A stretch of 30,752 bases of DNA from Porphyromonadaceae bacterium UBA7042 (GTDB lineage: Bacteria; Bacteroidota; Bacteroidia; Bacteroidales; Muribaculaceae): assembly GCA_002494015.1 (NCBI GenBank), contig DLAR01000073.1:10890-41641 (forward strand), given 5' to 3'. A model generated the notes under the pieces. It saw only the letters and a program-made list of their open reading frames with translations, did no database searches and had not been told where the DNA came from. The position numbers and the translations under genes are program-made. Below, piece by piece: positions 1-8,451 of this stretch; position 1 is the stretch's first letter, and every line of letters starts with the position of its first letter.

Positions 1-1
1 C

Positions 2-301
2 CGCACATTCCGCCCCGCGATGGATCGCGCCATCCGCCGCTCGGCCATTGCCCGCAAGGCCGCCGAGACACGACGCAGGAAAAAGCAGGCCGCCGAAACA
101 CAGCAGCCGCAGCAGTCACCTGCACCGGAACCTGAACCTGCCCGAAATGAACCACCCGCCCCTCCCGTCGGAGAGGCACGCCCCGTCGCGCCGGTCATCC
201 CTGACCCGGTTCCTGCCGAAATCACCTCGCCCCCGCCGTCGCGTCACCGTTCCCGCGCCATCCGCTGCCCCGGCATAGAAACTTACCGATTCCCCCGGTA
301 A
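2..301 (+). CDS. Possible C-terminal end of a Pro/Arg/Ala-rich protein, cut by the window edge
   Basis: A plus-strand frame is open from the window edge and ends with TAA at 299-301. An ATG at position 20 exists, but the frame stays open upstream of it, so this is more likely the tail of a longer gene. The visible part has a basic, Ala-rich stretch (RKAAETRRRKKQ) followed by a low-complexity Pro/Glu-rich linker and an Arg/Pro-rich end. I recognise no domain. A second, overlapping plus frame (48-278) is also open, as expected in GC-rich low-complexity DNA, so the choice of frame is uncertain. If real, it converges on the minus-strand lipoprotein gene ending at 445. It could also be non-coding. 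Confidence 0.3.
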   Translation, partial: RTFRPAMDRAIRRSAIARKAAETRRRKKQAAETQQPQQSPAPEPEPARNEPPAPPVGEARPVAPVIPDPVPAEITSPPPSRHRSRAIRCPGIETYRFPR

Positions 302-357
302 GCATCCCGCAATGCGGTTTGTCCCGAGCGATTTTGTCAGGGTCGCGCAGCATTATA

Positions 358-386
358 GGGTCGCGATTTATCGCGCCCGCAGCGAA
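358..386. repeat. Copy of an interspersed GC-rich palindrome (imperfect)
   Basis: This segment folds as an imperfect hairpin around an AT-rich centre (TCGCGATTTATCGCG). Its reverse complement closely matches 10893-10922 in the GH3-GH2 gap, including the flanking TTCGCT. Here it lies between the stop codons of two convergent genes, where it could help 3'-end formation, but it has no T-run. The rest of the 302-444 gap shows nothing clear. Confidence 0.5.
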
Positions 387-444
387 GGTGCGTGATGTGC
401 TGTTGATGAGGCTTTATACGGTATTCATTGCGGGCGCGTATGCA

Positions 445-1122
445 TCATGAGTACCACTCGGTGTTGAATGCCTTGCCGTTTTCGATAGCTTGACGGAAGG
501 AGCCGGTGTCTTTGAAACGGATGTCGTCGATGAGCCATTTCCCGTCAACCGGGCTAAGGATGAGAGTGACGGTTGCCTTATGGTAATCAACCGTTTCGCG
601 GTCTTCTTCAAAATTGAAGATTGTCCGTTTGATGGTGGCCTTGACGGTTACGACCGCATTGCCGTTTTCGTCAAACTGAATGTCGGAGATTACATACTTT
701 CCGTGTTCTGACCATTCCGTGCCGTCGGGCGCCGGTTCGTCATTGCTGCCATAGAGAAGGTCATACGGAACGGTGTTGACCCCCGGCATCAGGCCACCCT
801 TGTTGGGTATCTCCTTTTTGCTCTCGGCCTCCAACGCTGCTTTCGGCTCGCTAAAAGCTTTTATGAACTCGGGGGTAAAATACTTTGCGTCGAGCTTGGT
901 AAGGGCAGTCTCCTTTTTCTGACTGTCATAAAGCGACGTGACAGTCTGGCGGATTGACGGCTCGGCCTCGGCCCGCAAGGCTGCGGTGTCGATTTCGTTT
1001 ACCGGCACGGCCATCTGTACCGAGTCCTGACCGCCGCCCGAGGCGGTTGATGCGTTTCCTCCGCAGGAGGCGACCGACAATGTTATTGCGGCAATCCCCG
1101 CGACGAAGCATATTTTTTTCAT
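445..1122 (-). CDS. Secreted lipoprotein with a C-terminal NTF2/DUF3828-like region, function unknown
   Basis: The product is 225 aa from the ATG at 1122. A longer frame reaches 1212, but only the start at 1122 places a signal peptide (MKKICFVAGIAAITLSVASC) at the N-terminus, with a lipobox-like VASC and then a Gly/Ser-rich linker, so lipid modification at Cys20 is expected. The mature part has an alpha-helical N-terminal half (about 40-110) and a beta-rich C-terminal half (about 140-215) with motifs such as YVISDIQFDENGNAVVTV and DGKWLIDDIRF. That pattern recalls DUF3828 or NTF2-like lipoproteins of Bacteroidota. The gene lies 99 bp downstream of the GH95 gene on the same strand, so it may be read with it, but nothing in the sequence ties it to glycan use. 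It may simply be a neighbour at the PUL edge. The family call is weak; the lipoprotein call is good. Confidence 0.75.
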   Translation of the reverse strand: MKKICFVAGIAAITLSVASCGGNASTASGGGQDSVQMAVPVNEIDTAALRAEAEPSIRQTVTSLYDSQKKETALTKLDAKYFTPEFIKAFSEPKAALEAESKKEIPNKGGLMPGVNTVPYDLLYGSNDEPAPDGTEWSEHGKYVISDIQFDENGNAVVTVKATIKRTIFNFEEDRETVDYHKATVTLILSPVDGKWLIDDIRFKDTGSFRQAIENGKAFNTEWYS

Positions 1123-1221
1123 AATCGATGTTGTTTTTATGGTGAATAGTATTTTTAAGTGAAAGGTATCGTTAGGGTGAAGGGTGAAAAGTGAAGATAA
1201 CAGTTTTTTCACCCCATTCCT

Positions 1222-3660
1222 TCACCTGAAAAATGTAAGCACTTGTCCCGGTGTGGTCATTACATCGTATTCAAACACTCTTTTCAGCTGCGGATATTGG
1301 GGACGTATCTCTGCCGAAACAAGTGGCTCCTTGATTTCGTTGACCGCGTAGAACGGGTTGCTGTTGTCGCCCGATGCCTCTTTAAGACCCTCGCCGGCGA
1401 GCGGCACATAGCTGCGGAGGCGCAACATCCCACCGAGGCGTGACTTGACTGTGACGGAATCAATCTGACCGTCCTGCCAAGCCAAGTCGACCTCAAAGCC
1501 GCCGCGGGCCACGAGTCCTGTCACACGACCCGACTCCCACTCGTCGGGCAGCGCGGGCAGCAGGTGTAAAGCCCCGTCGTGGCTCTGCATCAGCATCTCG
1601 GCCACACCGGCGGTATAGCCGAAGTTGCCGTCAATCTGGAACGGCGGATGGGCGTCAAACATGTTGGGATACAGCCGCTCGTTGAAAAGGTTGCGGATAA
1701 TCCTGTAGGCGTGGTTGCCGTCGAGCTGCCGCGCCCACAGATTGATTTTCCAGCCGATTGACCATCCCGTGGCCTCGTCGCCGCGCTGAATCAGCGTGTT
1801 CCTGACTGCCTGAAACAGGCGCGGGTGACGGTAGGGGGAAATCTGACCGCCGGGATAGAGGCCGAATGCGTGGGAGATGTGGCGGTGTCGGTCGTTGGGG
1901 TCGTCGGCATCCTCGATCCATTCCTGTAGCTGGTTGTGACGGCCTATCTGCATGGGCGGGAGGCTGTCGATGCGGTTTTGCAGCACGGCGCCATATCCGT
2001 TGTCGTTCCCGAGAATGCCGGCGGCGTTGCGCGTGGCCGAGAAAAGCTCGTAGACAATCTGATTGTCCATCGTGCTACCCGCTATTGTCGACACGCCAGC
2101 GTTGGTTTCGGCTCCCCCGGGACCGTGTTCGGGAGAGTTGGATGGAACGGTGACCATCCAGCCGTGGCGGGGATGCTCGGCCATGTAGTCGAGGAAGAAG
2201 TCACAGGCTCCTTTCATGACAGGGTAGGCCGCGGCGAGAAATTCCTTGTCGCCGGTATATAGGTAGTGTTCCCACAGGTGGGTGCAGAGCCATGCGCCGC
2301 CGTTGGGCCACATCGCCCAGAATGCCGGGTCGACGAGTCCCGTGCTGCGCCACAGGTCGGTGTTGTGGTGCAGCACCCATCCTCGGCAGCCATACATATC
2401 CCGTGCCGTGGCGGCACCCGACTGTGATAACTCCTGAAGCATCATGAACAGCGGCTCGTGACACTCGCTGAGATTGGTCACCTCGGCAGGCCAGTAATTC
2501 ATCTGTAGGTTTATGTTGACGGTATATTTGCTGTCCCACGGGGCAAATGCCTCGCGGTTCCATATCCCCTGAAGGTTGGCCGGTTGGCCCCCCGGCTGAG
2601 ACGAAGAAATGAGAAGGTAGCGGCCAAACTGGAACAGGAGCGACGCGAGTGACGGGTCATTGTCGGCCGTGAAGTTGCCGATGCGCTCGTCGGTGGGGCG
2701 GTCGGAATTTCTATTTCCATCCTCTCCACCGAGCCTGAGGCTCACGCGGTCAAACTGTTCACGGTATCTGGCCGTGTGGTCGGCAAAAGCTGTGCCCACC
2801 GGTTTGGCCTTGGCTTTTTTCAGCCTCTCGCGGGCCTTGGCGGCGGCATTGCCCGACACGTCGTTGTAATTGACAAAGTTTGTGGCCGACGAGATGTAGA
2901 CAGTCACTTCGTCGGCATTGCTGACGGCAAAAGCCTCTCCCTCGGCCTTGATTTTACCCCCGGTCGGGACAAATTCCACGATGGTCACATCCTTGACCAC
3001 CCCCTCGACACCTTCGTGGGAGTCTCCGTCGACATTTATGACCATCTGCCGTCCCGATGTCTTGACGCTGTGTTTCAGCGGGGAGTTGAAAGATGCCTTG
3101 AACGTCAGGCTGCGGGGGGTGTCGGCTGTCAGGCGGATGATAATCACATCATCGGCCAGCGATGAGATATACTCGCGGCGGTAGCGGGTGCCGTTGTCGC
3201 TGTAAGTCACCGTGGCTACGGCGTTTTCAATGTCGAGCGCGCGGCGGTAATCGGCGGCGCCGGTGTGGCCGAAGTCAAGAAAGAGACTCCCGACAGTCTG
3301 GTAGGGCATACCGTTGCGCCCGGTGGTGAAAGTGCTGTCGATCAGGTGCTGTGCCTCGGCGCGGCGGTCGGCAAAAATCAGGTCGCGCACCTTGGCAAGG
3401 TTCTCCTTGGCGCGGGGGTTGTCGTTGCGGTACGGGCCGCCGCCCCACAGCGTTTCGTCGTTGAGCTGGATTTCGTCAGTGGCGGTGCCGCCGTAAATCA
3501 TTCCTCCGAGATGGGAGTTCCCGACGGGCAGGGCCTCGTCCCATCTTTCTGCGGGACGGTCATACCACAGTTCGAGCCGGCCGACACACAGTCCTGTAAA
3601 GGATATGAGCAGGGCGAGCAGCAATGTCGCAGGTCTAAGGCTAAGTGCAAAGTCTTTCAT
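1222..3660 (-). CDS. GH95 alpha-L-fucosidase / alpha-L-galactosidase, secreted
   Basis: The product is 812 aa, the usual size for family GH95, inverting enzymes that remove terminal alpha-L-fucose (typically alpha-1,2) or alpha-L-galactose. The N-terminus is a signal peptide (about 1-27) followed by the characteristic LELWYDRPAERWDEALPVGNSHLGGMIYGG region of the N-terminal beta-sandwich, here about residues 29-58. Family landmarks in the (alpha/alpha)6 barrel are VNINLQMNYWP (Asn382 and Asn384, matching the pair that holds the catalytic water), VPSNSPEHG (Glu511, candidate general acid) and PPFQIDGNFG (Asp677). The frame could be extended to an ATG at 3699, but that codon falls inside the -7 promoter box at 3697-3704, so 3660 is the start. 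The Cys near the end of the signal peptide lies in GLCVG, which is not a lipobox, so a periplasmic location is likely. Fucose versus L-galactose specificity cannot be read from sequence. Confidence 0.93.
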   Translation of the reverse strand: MKDFALSLRPATLLLALLISFTGLCVGRLELWYDRPAERWDEALPVGNSHLGGMIYGGTATDEIQLNDETLWGGGPYRNDNPRAKENLAKVRDLIFADRRAEAQHLIDSTFTTGRNGMPYQTVGSLFLDFGHTGAADYRRALDIENAVATVTYSDNGTRYRREYISSLADDVIIIRLTADTPRSLTFKASFNSPLKHSVKTSGRQMVINVDGDSHEGVEGVVKDVTIVEFVPTGGKIKAEGEAFAVSNADEVTVYISSATNFVNYNDVSGNAAAKARERLKKAKAKPVGTAFADHTARYREQFDRVSLRLGGEDGNRNSDRPTDERIGNFTADNDPSLASLLFQFGRYLLISSSQPGGQPANLQGIWNREAFAPWDSKYTVNINLQMNYWPAEVTNLSECHEPLFMMLQELSQSGAATARDMYGCRGWVLHHNTDLWRSTGLVDPAFWAMWPNGGAWLCTHLWEHYLYTGDKEFLAAAYPVMKGACDFFLDYMAEHPRHGWMVTVPSNSPEHGPGGAETNAGVSTIAGSTMDNQIVYELFSATRNAAGILGNDNGYGAVLQNRIDSLPPMQIGRHNQLQEWIEDADDPNDRHRHISHAFGLYPGGQISPYRHPRLFQAVRNTLIQRGDEATGWSIGWKINLWARQLDGNHAYRIIRNLFNERLYPNMFDAHPPFQIDGNFGYTAGVAEMLMQSHDGALHLLPALPDEWESGRVTGLVARGGFEVDLAWQDGQIDSVTVKSRLGGMLRLRSYVPLAGEGLKEASGDNSNPFYAVNEIKEPLVSAEIRPQYPQLKRVFEYDVMTTPGQVLTFFR

Positions 3661-3696
3661 TGAAGTGAAGAATTGTGATTGGATGGTATTGAAAGA

Positions 3697-3728
3697 CAAA
3701 GGTAATGTAAAAAACGATACGACGCAAA
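3697..3728 (-). promoter_or_regulatory. Bacteroidota-type promoter for the GH95 gene
   Basis: Read on the minus strand, a TTTG (-33 box, plus-strand CAAA at 3725-3728) is followed after exactly 20 bp by TACCTTTG (-7 box, 3697-3704), matching the TTTG / TAnnTTTG consensus. Transcription would start near 3690, giving a leader of about 30 nt before the ATG at 3660. The -33 box lies inside the T-tract and hairpin of the upstream gene's terminator. Confidence 0.8.
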
Positions 3729-3783
3729 AAACCGGCCTGACCGAGGCGGGGCGGGCCGGTTTTATTTCGTCGTATCGTTTTTT
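3709..3783 (-). terminator. Nested rho-independent terminator of the catabolic operon
   Basis: Two nested perfect inverted repeats directly follow the GH43 stop codon (overlapping it by one base). The outer arms are 16 bp (3709-3724 and 3768-3783). The inner arms are 10 bp (AAAACCGGCC at 3728-3737 and its complement at 3754-3763). On the minus strand each descending arm ends in a run of six T, so this reads as a terminator whose stem can extend outward. Confidence 0.9.
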
Positions 3784-5258
3784 CAGATAGCCGGGGTCAG
3801 GATGATGCGGTCGATGTCAAGCTCGCCCGAGTCGATGCGCAGGTCGAGATAGCGCGAGCCGACGTCGAGCGTTACCGCCGGGAGGCTGAGCGAGGTCCAG
3901 CCGGTGCCCGAGGTCACGGGAAGAACTTTCTGACCCTCATGGTTGAAACCGTTGACGCTGAGATTCAGCTTTGTGCCGGGGGTGGTCGTGCGGGCCATGA
4001 CGGTTACGTTGTACTTGCCCGGCTTTTTCACCTCGGTCGAGTAGCGCATCCACTCCTTGCCTTTGATTGAGGCGACATAGTGGCCGCCGTGGTCATGGCG
4101 CGCGATGCCTATGTCGTCTTTGCGATACTTGGTTTCGGCAGCCGTGGTGGAATATTTGTGGAACGCATAGTGCCTGCCGCCTCGGTTATAGTCCTCGGCC
4201 TCCACGATGACAGGCTTGCCCTCGATGGTTACCGGCTTCCTGAATGGCTTGCCCCAGTTCTCGACCAAGTTGATGGTGCCGTCTTTGCCGATTTTCAGCG
4301 GGTCGACACACACTGTGCGCAATTCCCATTTCCCCGAGTAGTTGGAGGCATGGTAGAAGGCATACCACTGTCCCTTGTAGTTCACGATTGAGCCGTGGCT
4401 CGTGCCGCAGCCGGTGGGGAGAAGATACACCCCTTTGTCCTCCCACGGCCCTAACGGCGAGTCGCTGACAGCGTAGCGCAGGCAGTTGCCGTTGGAGCCG
4501 GGGTTGTTGTCGGCGTGGGAAAGATAATATTTCCCGTTGTATTTGTGAATCCAAGTCCCCTCGTGGAAATCGACAAGACCTTCCATCACGCGCGGTTCCT
4601 CGGCGAGTCTGGTCCAGTCGTCGGGGTCGAGGCGCGCGCCGCGGCACCGGCCTCCGCCGCCGTTGTAGAGATACGCCTGTCCGTCATCATCGATAAACAC
4701 ACACGGGTCAATGAGCGAGGACGCGCCCTGAACGTAGCCTGTTACCGTGAAACCGTGGTCGGGATAATCGCTTGTGGCCACCCCGATGCGCCAGTCGTGA
4801 CCGCCCCACGGCAGCGGCTCGTTGACATGCGGGAAGAAGAAGTAATACTTGCCGTCCTTGGCGTTGTAGGCGCAGTCGGGCGCCCACATCCAGCCGTCAA
4901 TGCCCCATCCGTTCTGTTCCTTGACATCCTGTGAGTTGAGAATCTCACCGTGGTCGGTCCAGTTGACCATGTCGTCGGTCGAGAACACATGGTAGCGGTC
5001 CATGCGGTCGCAACCCCATGCCGGCTCCATGTCATGGCTGGTATATACATAGAGTCGCCCGTTTTTCCAGACGTGGGCCGACGCGTCGGCGGTATATAGC
5101 GGGCCGATGCTGTCGCTTTGGAACATCGGGGAGTCAAATTCGACAAAGAGCGGGTTGCTCATCTTTTTGGTGACAGGGTAGTTGAAATTTCCTGTCTCGC
5201 GGGTTTCGGCATAGCCGGTCAGCGCGGTGGCGATAAGTAGCGCGGGAAGCAGTCTCAT
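3783..5258 (-). CDS. GH43 glycosidase with C-terminal CBM6, secreted
   Basis: The product is 491 aa: a signal peptide (about 1-17), a five-bladed beta-propeller GH43 catalytic domain (about 40-340) and a CBM6-like beta-sandwich (about 348-491, beginning VIVEAEDYNRGGRHYAF and ending DIDRIILTP). The three catalytic carboxylates are in their expected contexts: Asp58 in TADASAHVW (base), Asp184 in SLIDPCVF (pKa modulator) and Glu233 in FHEGTW (acid). A conserved His in TSHGSIV also fits the active site. Family members act mainly as alpha-L-arabinofuranosidases or beta-xylosidases; some subfamilies act on galactose or galactofuranose. The canonical base argues against the exo-beta-1,3-galactanase subfamily, which lacks it. 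It is the last gene of the catabolic operon, 30 bp after the GH38 gene and immediately before the terminator. Substrate is unresolved. Confidence 0.92.
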   Translation of the reverse strand: MRLLPALLIATALTGYAETRETGNFNYPVTKKMSNPLFVEFDSPMFQSDSIGPLYTADASAHVWKNGRLYVYTSHDMEPAWGCDRMDRYHVFSTDDMVNWTDHGEILNSQDVKEQNGWGIDGWMWAPDCAYNAKDGKYYFFFPHVNEPLPWGGHDWRIGVATSDYPDHGFTVTGYVQGASSLIDPCVFIDDDGQAYLYNGGGGRCRGARLDPDDWTRLAEEPRVMEGLVDFHEGTWIHKYNGKYYLSHADNNPGSNGNCLRYAVSDSPLGPWEDKGVYLLPTGCGTSHGSIVNYKGQWYAFYHASNYSGKWELRTVCVDPLKIGKDGTINLVENWGKPFRKPVTIEGKPVIVEAEDYNRGGRHYAFHKYSTTAAETKYRKDDIGIARHDHGGHYVASIKGKEWMRYSTEVKKPGKYNVTVMARTTTPGTKLNLSVNGFNHEGQKVLPVTSGTGWTSLSLPAVTLDVGSRYLDLRIDSGELDIDRIILTPAI

Positions 5259-5288
5259 TGTTGTCTGTTTTTAAATAACCTCTTATCG

Positions 5289-8200
5289 TTACAAGCCGGG
5301 GATATAACGCGGTTCGGTCACACGGCTTGCGGTTGTTATATCATTGTTGCCAAGTGTCATTGCGAAAACCGCTACCTTGTCATTGTCGGGCAGCACGATT
5401 TCGCGTGTTCCCGCCGGGAGATCGATTTTTAAACGGTAGATATAGTTGAACTTGTAGGGGATGTCGCCGTCGGCCGACGAATGGGTGTGGGTGCCGACAT
5501 AGGCGAGGGGCTCGTCACGCAGGAAGTTTTCCGAGAAACCTTTGCGGCCCCACTGTCCGTATTCCCCGGCAAAGGACGGGATTGTCACTTCCACGTCGCG
5601 GCCGTTGACTCTGAACGATGTCTTCACATCCTCTCCTCGCGAGGTGGCGAGGATATATAGGTAGCGGCAGTCGTGGCCCTCGGGGAGGGCGATGGTGTCG
5701 TTGTGGCACAGCACGACATGGTTCTCGCCGGGACGGCGCGAGAGATTGAACCCGATTCCGGCCGAGACAAGGCTGTCAGGGGCGATCTCGGCGGCAAACG
5801 ACAGGCCGTCGTCAGTGAAAGTGTCCTCGTGACGGAACTCGTTGATGGTGAACGCGCCGTGGTTCAGCGGCAGGTCGACTTTGATCTGTCGTCCCGGGGA
5901 GGTGTTGCTGCGGGACGGCATCTTGACACCGCATGTGGCGAGGCCGAAACGGCTGAGTCCGACGGGCAGTGTCGCGCCGTCGGTCGCGATAACGCCTTTC
6001 TTTTCCTCGATGCCGTTGAGGGCCGAGGCGGCAGTCAGGGCGGCGGGGAAGGTAACCGACGAGTTGTCGGCGGCATTGCCCGAGGTCTGATAGAGGCGCA
6101 CGACATAGCCGTCGCCGTCCTCGGCCATCTTCAGTGCCTTCACGACCGGAGATGACCCGGCATCGACGTTGAGGAACGAGAATGAGCGGCCCACGTCTCC
6201 TTTATGTTTCGGAACGGTATAGGCGATGAGGGGGTTGTTGAAATTTTCGGCGGCATAGACCGTTGCGGCACCGTCGAGCGCGCCTTTGTGGCCCCTTATC
6301 GAGTAGCTGAAGCGGTGATGGCCGAGGTCCTGAGTCTCCTGATGGGCGAAATCGTTGCACCCGCGCGCAGGGGTGTGGATGAGCGACAGCCGCAGGGTGT
6401 TGTCGCGCGGCTTGTCCCAGCCATACTTGCTGTCGGTCATGAAAGTGATGCCGTAGTCGCCGTCACTGAGGTCGGCCCAGTACTGCGCGGGGACTTCAAA
6501 CGCCGTTTCGGTGTTGTTTCCGCGCTCGATGCGCCCCAGTCCGAGGTCGTAGGTGGCGACGGGGGAGAACACGGCGGTGTTGAACTCGGCTTTAAGCAGC
6601 GTGGCGCGCGAATCCCAGTCGATGACATTCTCGATGTCGATGCGGTCGTCGGCCGCGCCGTCGTGCAGGGTGATATACTGGATGAAACGCGAGTCGCCGT
6701 CGGTGCGCTCAACCTTTAGCGTGGCCGCGGCCTCGCCGGTGCGCTCAACCGATGTCCTGACGTTGCCGGTGATGCCGCGCGGCTCCCGGTCGATGACTGC
6801 CTTGTGGATTTCCCACGACGGCCACCAGTAGGATTCGTTTTTGTCAAACATGGCGAGACGGAACGCGCCGTCGACCAGTTCGCGGTCATAACGCTTGTCG
6901 ATAATCGAGGCTATGTCGCCGTTGCTGTCGAGGGTGACGCGGTAGATGCTGTTTTCAATCGAGTTCCGGGTCGTTTTCAGCGACGATGCGGCGGGAGCCT
7001 TGGATGAGAAACGCACGTCGAAGACAGACAGGCTCACGGCGGGAACCTCGGCACTGAACGAGACGGTCGCCTTGCCGTCGGCCACGCGGTCAATCTGGGC
7101 CTTTACCTGCCTGTTGTCAGGGCCGTAGACGGTCACCGAGCGGGGAGTGTTGTCGACAGGGATGGTGGCGGTGACAGTCTCCCTGCGGGAGGCCGACACC
7201 GGGTTGTAGACCATCACCGGGACACCCTTGGCGCGGGTGTCGAGGACGGTCGAGGCTGCCGATGCTGCCGCGTCGATGAGGTCGACAAACTTGTTCTGGG
7301 CAATCAGCTCGTCGTTCCACGAGAAAACATAAGCCTCGGGGATGCTCGTCCCGGTCAGGTCGTCGTGGAACTGGTGCCAGATGAAACGCTGCCATTCGGT
7401 GTTCAGCTCGTCGGCGGGATAGGGATGCCCCGTCAGGTAGTGGGCCATGACGCTGATGCGCTCGGCGGCATCGGCCAGTTTCTCGTTTTTGCGGTTGAGG
7501 GTCTTCATGGCAGCCTGAGAGGTGTAGCATCCGTTGCCGTGGAGGTCCATAAGCAGCTCGCCGTCGTAGAGCGGCAGTTCGGGGTGGCTGCTGTAAGGGA
7601 GGTAGTCGTGATACATCTGTGACGATGTGGCGGGAATCACTTCCACGGTGTTGCCGGGCGACAGGACGGTGATTACTGACTTTATCGTGGGAGCGCCTCC
7701 GCGGTCCCCCACGCCGTAGTACATGTAGGCGGCATTATCGGGCGACGAGGCGGCGAGGTCGCGCACGTCGGCATGGTCAGTAAGCGGTTCTCCCCCGAAA
7801 CGGCGCGTGTAGTCGCCGCTGTTGAGCGCGGCCATTATGACCGCGCCGTCGACACCTTTCCACAACCCGGTGTTGAAAGGCACTTTCTTGTCGCCGGGAT
7901 AAAACGGCTTGTTGCGCCACTGGAGTTTCTGGGTCGAGAATCCGAGGAGGTCAGCGTGGGCGGCGACCGAGGGGAGGGTATAGCTGAAACCGAAACAGTC
8001 GGGGAGGAAAATATCGTCGGATTTCACGCCGAATTCCGATCGGTAGAACTGCTGCCCGAGCAGGATGTTGCGCAGCTGTGACTCGGGGGAGGGAACGTTG
8101 GTGTCGTTGGCATCCCATGACGCGCCGCTGACATGCCAGCGTCCTTTCCTGACATAATCCCTGACGCGCTCGAAGGCTTCGGGATAATATTCTTTCATCC

Positions 8201-8429
8201 AGCTGTATTTCACTCCGCCTTCAAAGTTGATGACGTAGTCGGGATAATTGTCGAGCAGCCACAGATTGCGGTAGATTGTGGCGGGTATATATTCGTCGAT
8301 GGAGGTCTGCACAGTCCAGTTCCACTGGGAGTCGAAATGGGCGTTGGAGACGCAGTAGACTTTTTCCTGAGCTGCGGCGACACTTGATGACAGCATGAGC
8401 GCGCCGGCAAGAACTGATGTTTTTATCAT
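5289..8429 (-). CDS. GH38 alpha-mannosidase, secreted
   Basis: The product is 1046 aa, a normal length for the large bacterial GH38 retaining, Zn-dependent alpha-mannosidases. A signal peptide (about 1-20, SSVAAAQ) is followed by the catalytic (alpha/beta)7 domain. Metal and active-site motifs are visible: NAHFDSQWNW with His31 and Asp33, LPDCFGFSYTLP with Asp144 (candidate nucleophile, also a metal ligand), and WHQFHDDLTGTSIPEAY with His355 in the helical linker domain. The remaining 600 or so residues are the beta-rich C-terminal domains typical of the family. It lies 22 bp after the GH2 gene and 30 bp before GH43. With the GH92 enzyme encoded at the operon start, it gives the locus two unrelated alpha-mannosidase folds, suggesting alpha-mannosyl residues in more than one linkage. 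Start 8429 gives a good signal peptide. Periplasmic location is inferred from the absence of a lipobox. Confidence 0.95.
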   Translation of the reverse strand: MIKTSVLAGALMLSSSVAAAQEKVYCVSNAHFDSQWNWTVQTSIDEYIPATIYRNLWLLDNYPDYVINFEGGVKYSWMKEYYPEAFERVRDYVRKGRWHVSGASWDANDTNVPSPESQLRNILLGQQFYRSEFGVKSDDIFLPDCFGFSYTLPSVAAHADLLGFSTQKLQWRNKPFYPGDKKVPFNTGLWKGVDGAVIMAALNSGDYTRRFGGEPLTDHADVRDLAASSPDNAAYMYYGVGDRGGAPTIKSVITVLSPGNTVEVIPATSSQMYHDYLPYSSHPELPLYDGELLMDLHGNGCYTSQAAMKTLNRKNEKLADAAERISVMAHYLTGHPYPADELNTEWQRFIWHQFHDDLTGTSIPEAYVFSWNDELIAQNKFVDLIDAAASAASTVLDTRAKGVPVMVYNPVSASRRETVTATIPVDNTPRSVTVYGPDNRQVKAQIDRVADGKATVSFSAEVPAVSLSVFDVRFSSKAPAASSLKTTRNSIENSIYRVTLDSNGDIASIIDKRYDRELVDGAFRLAMFDKNESYWWPSWEIHKAVIDREPRGITGNVRTSVERTGEAAATLKVERTDGDSRFIQYITLHDGAADDRIDIENVIDWDSRATLLKAEFNTAVFSPVATYDLGLGRIERGNNTETAFEVPAQYWADLSDGDYGITFMTDSKYGWDKPRDNTLRLSLIHTPARGCNDFAHQETQDLGHHRFSYSIRGHKGALDGAATVYAAENFNNPLIAYTVPKHKGDVGRSFSFLNVDAGSSPVVKALKMAEDGDGYVVRLYQTSGNAADNSSVTFPAALTAASALNGIEEKKGVIATDGATLPVGLSRFGLATCGVKMPSRSNTSPGRQIKVDLPLNHGAFTINEFRHEDTFTDDGLSFAAEIAPDSLVSAGIGFNLSRRPGENHVVLCHNDTIALPEGHDCRYLYILATSRGEDVKTSFRVNGRDVEVTIPSFAGEYGQWGRKGFSENFLRDEPLAYVGTHTHSSADGDIPYKFNYIYRLKIDLPAGTREIVLPDNDKVAVFAMTLGNNDITTASRVTEPRYIPGL

Positions 8430-8451
8430 GGCTTTTGTTTTTTGTTGCTTT

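Noticed and set aside
1123..1221. Promoter for the small lipoprotein gene
   Set aside because: The best candidate (TACCTTTC on the minus strand, 1161-1168) lacks the final G and has no TTTG at a suitable distance.
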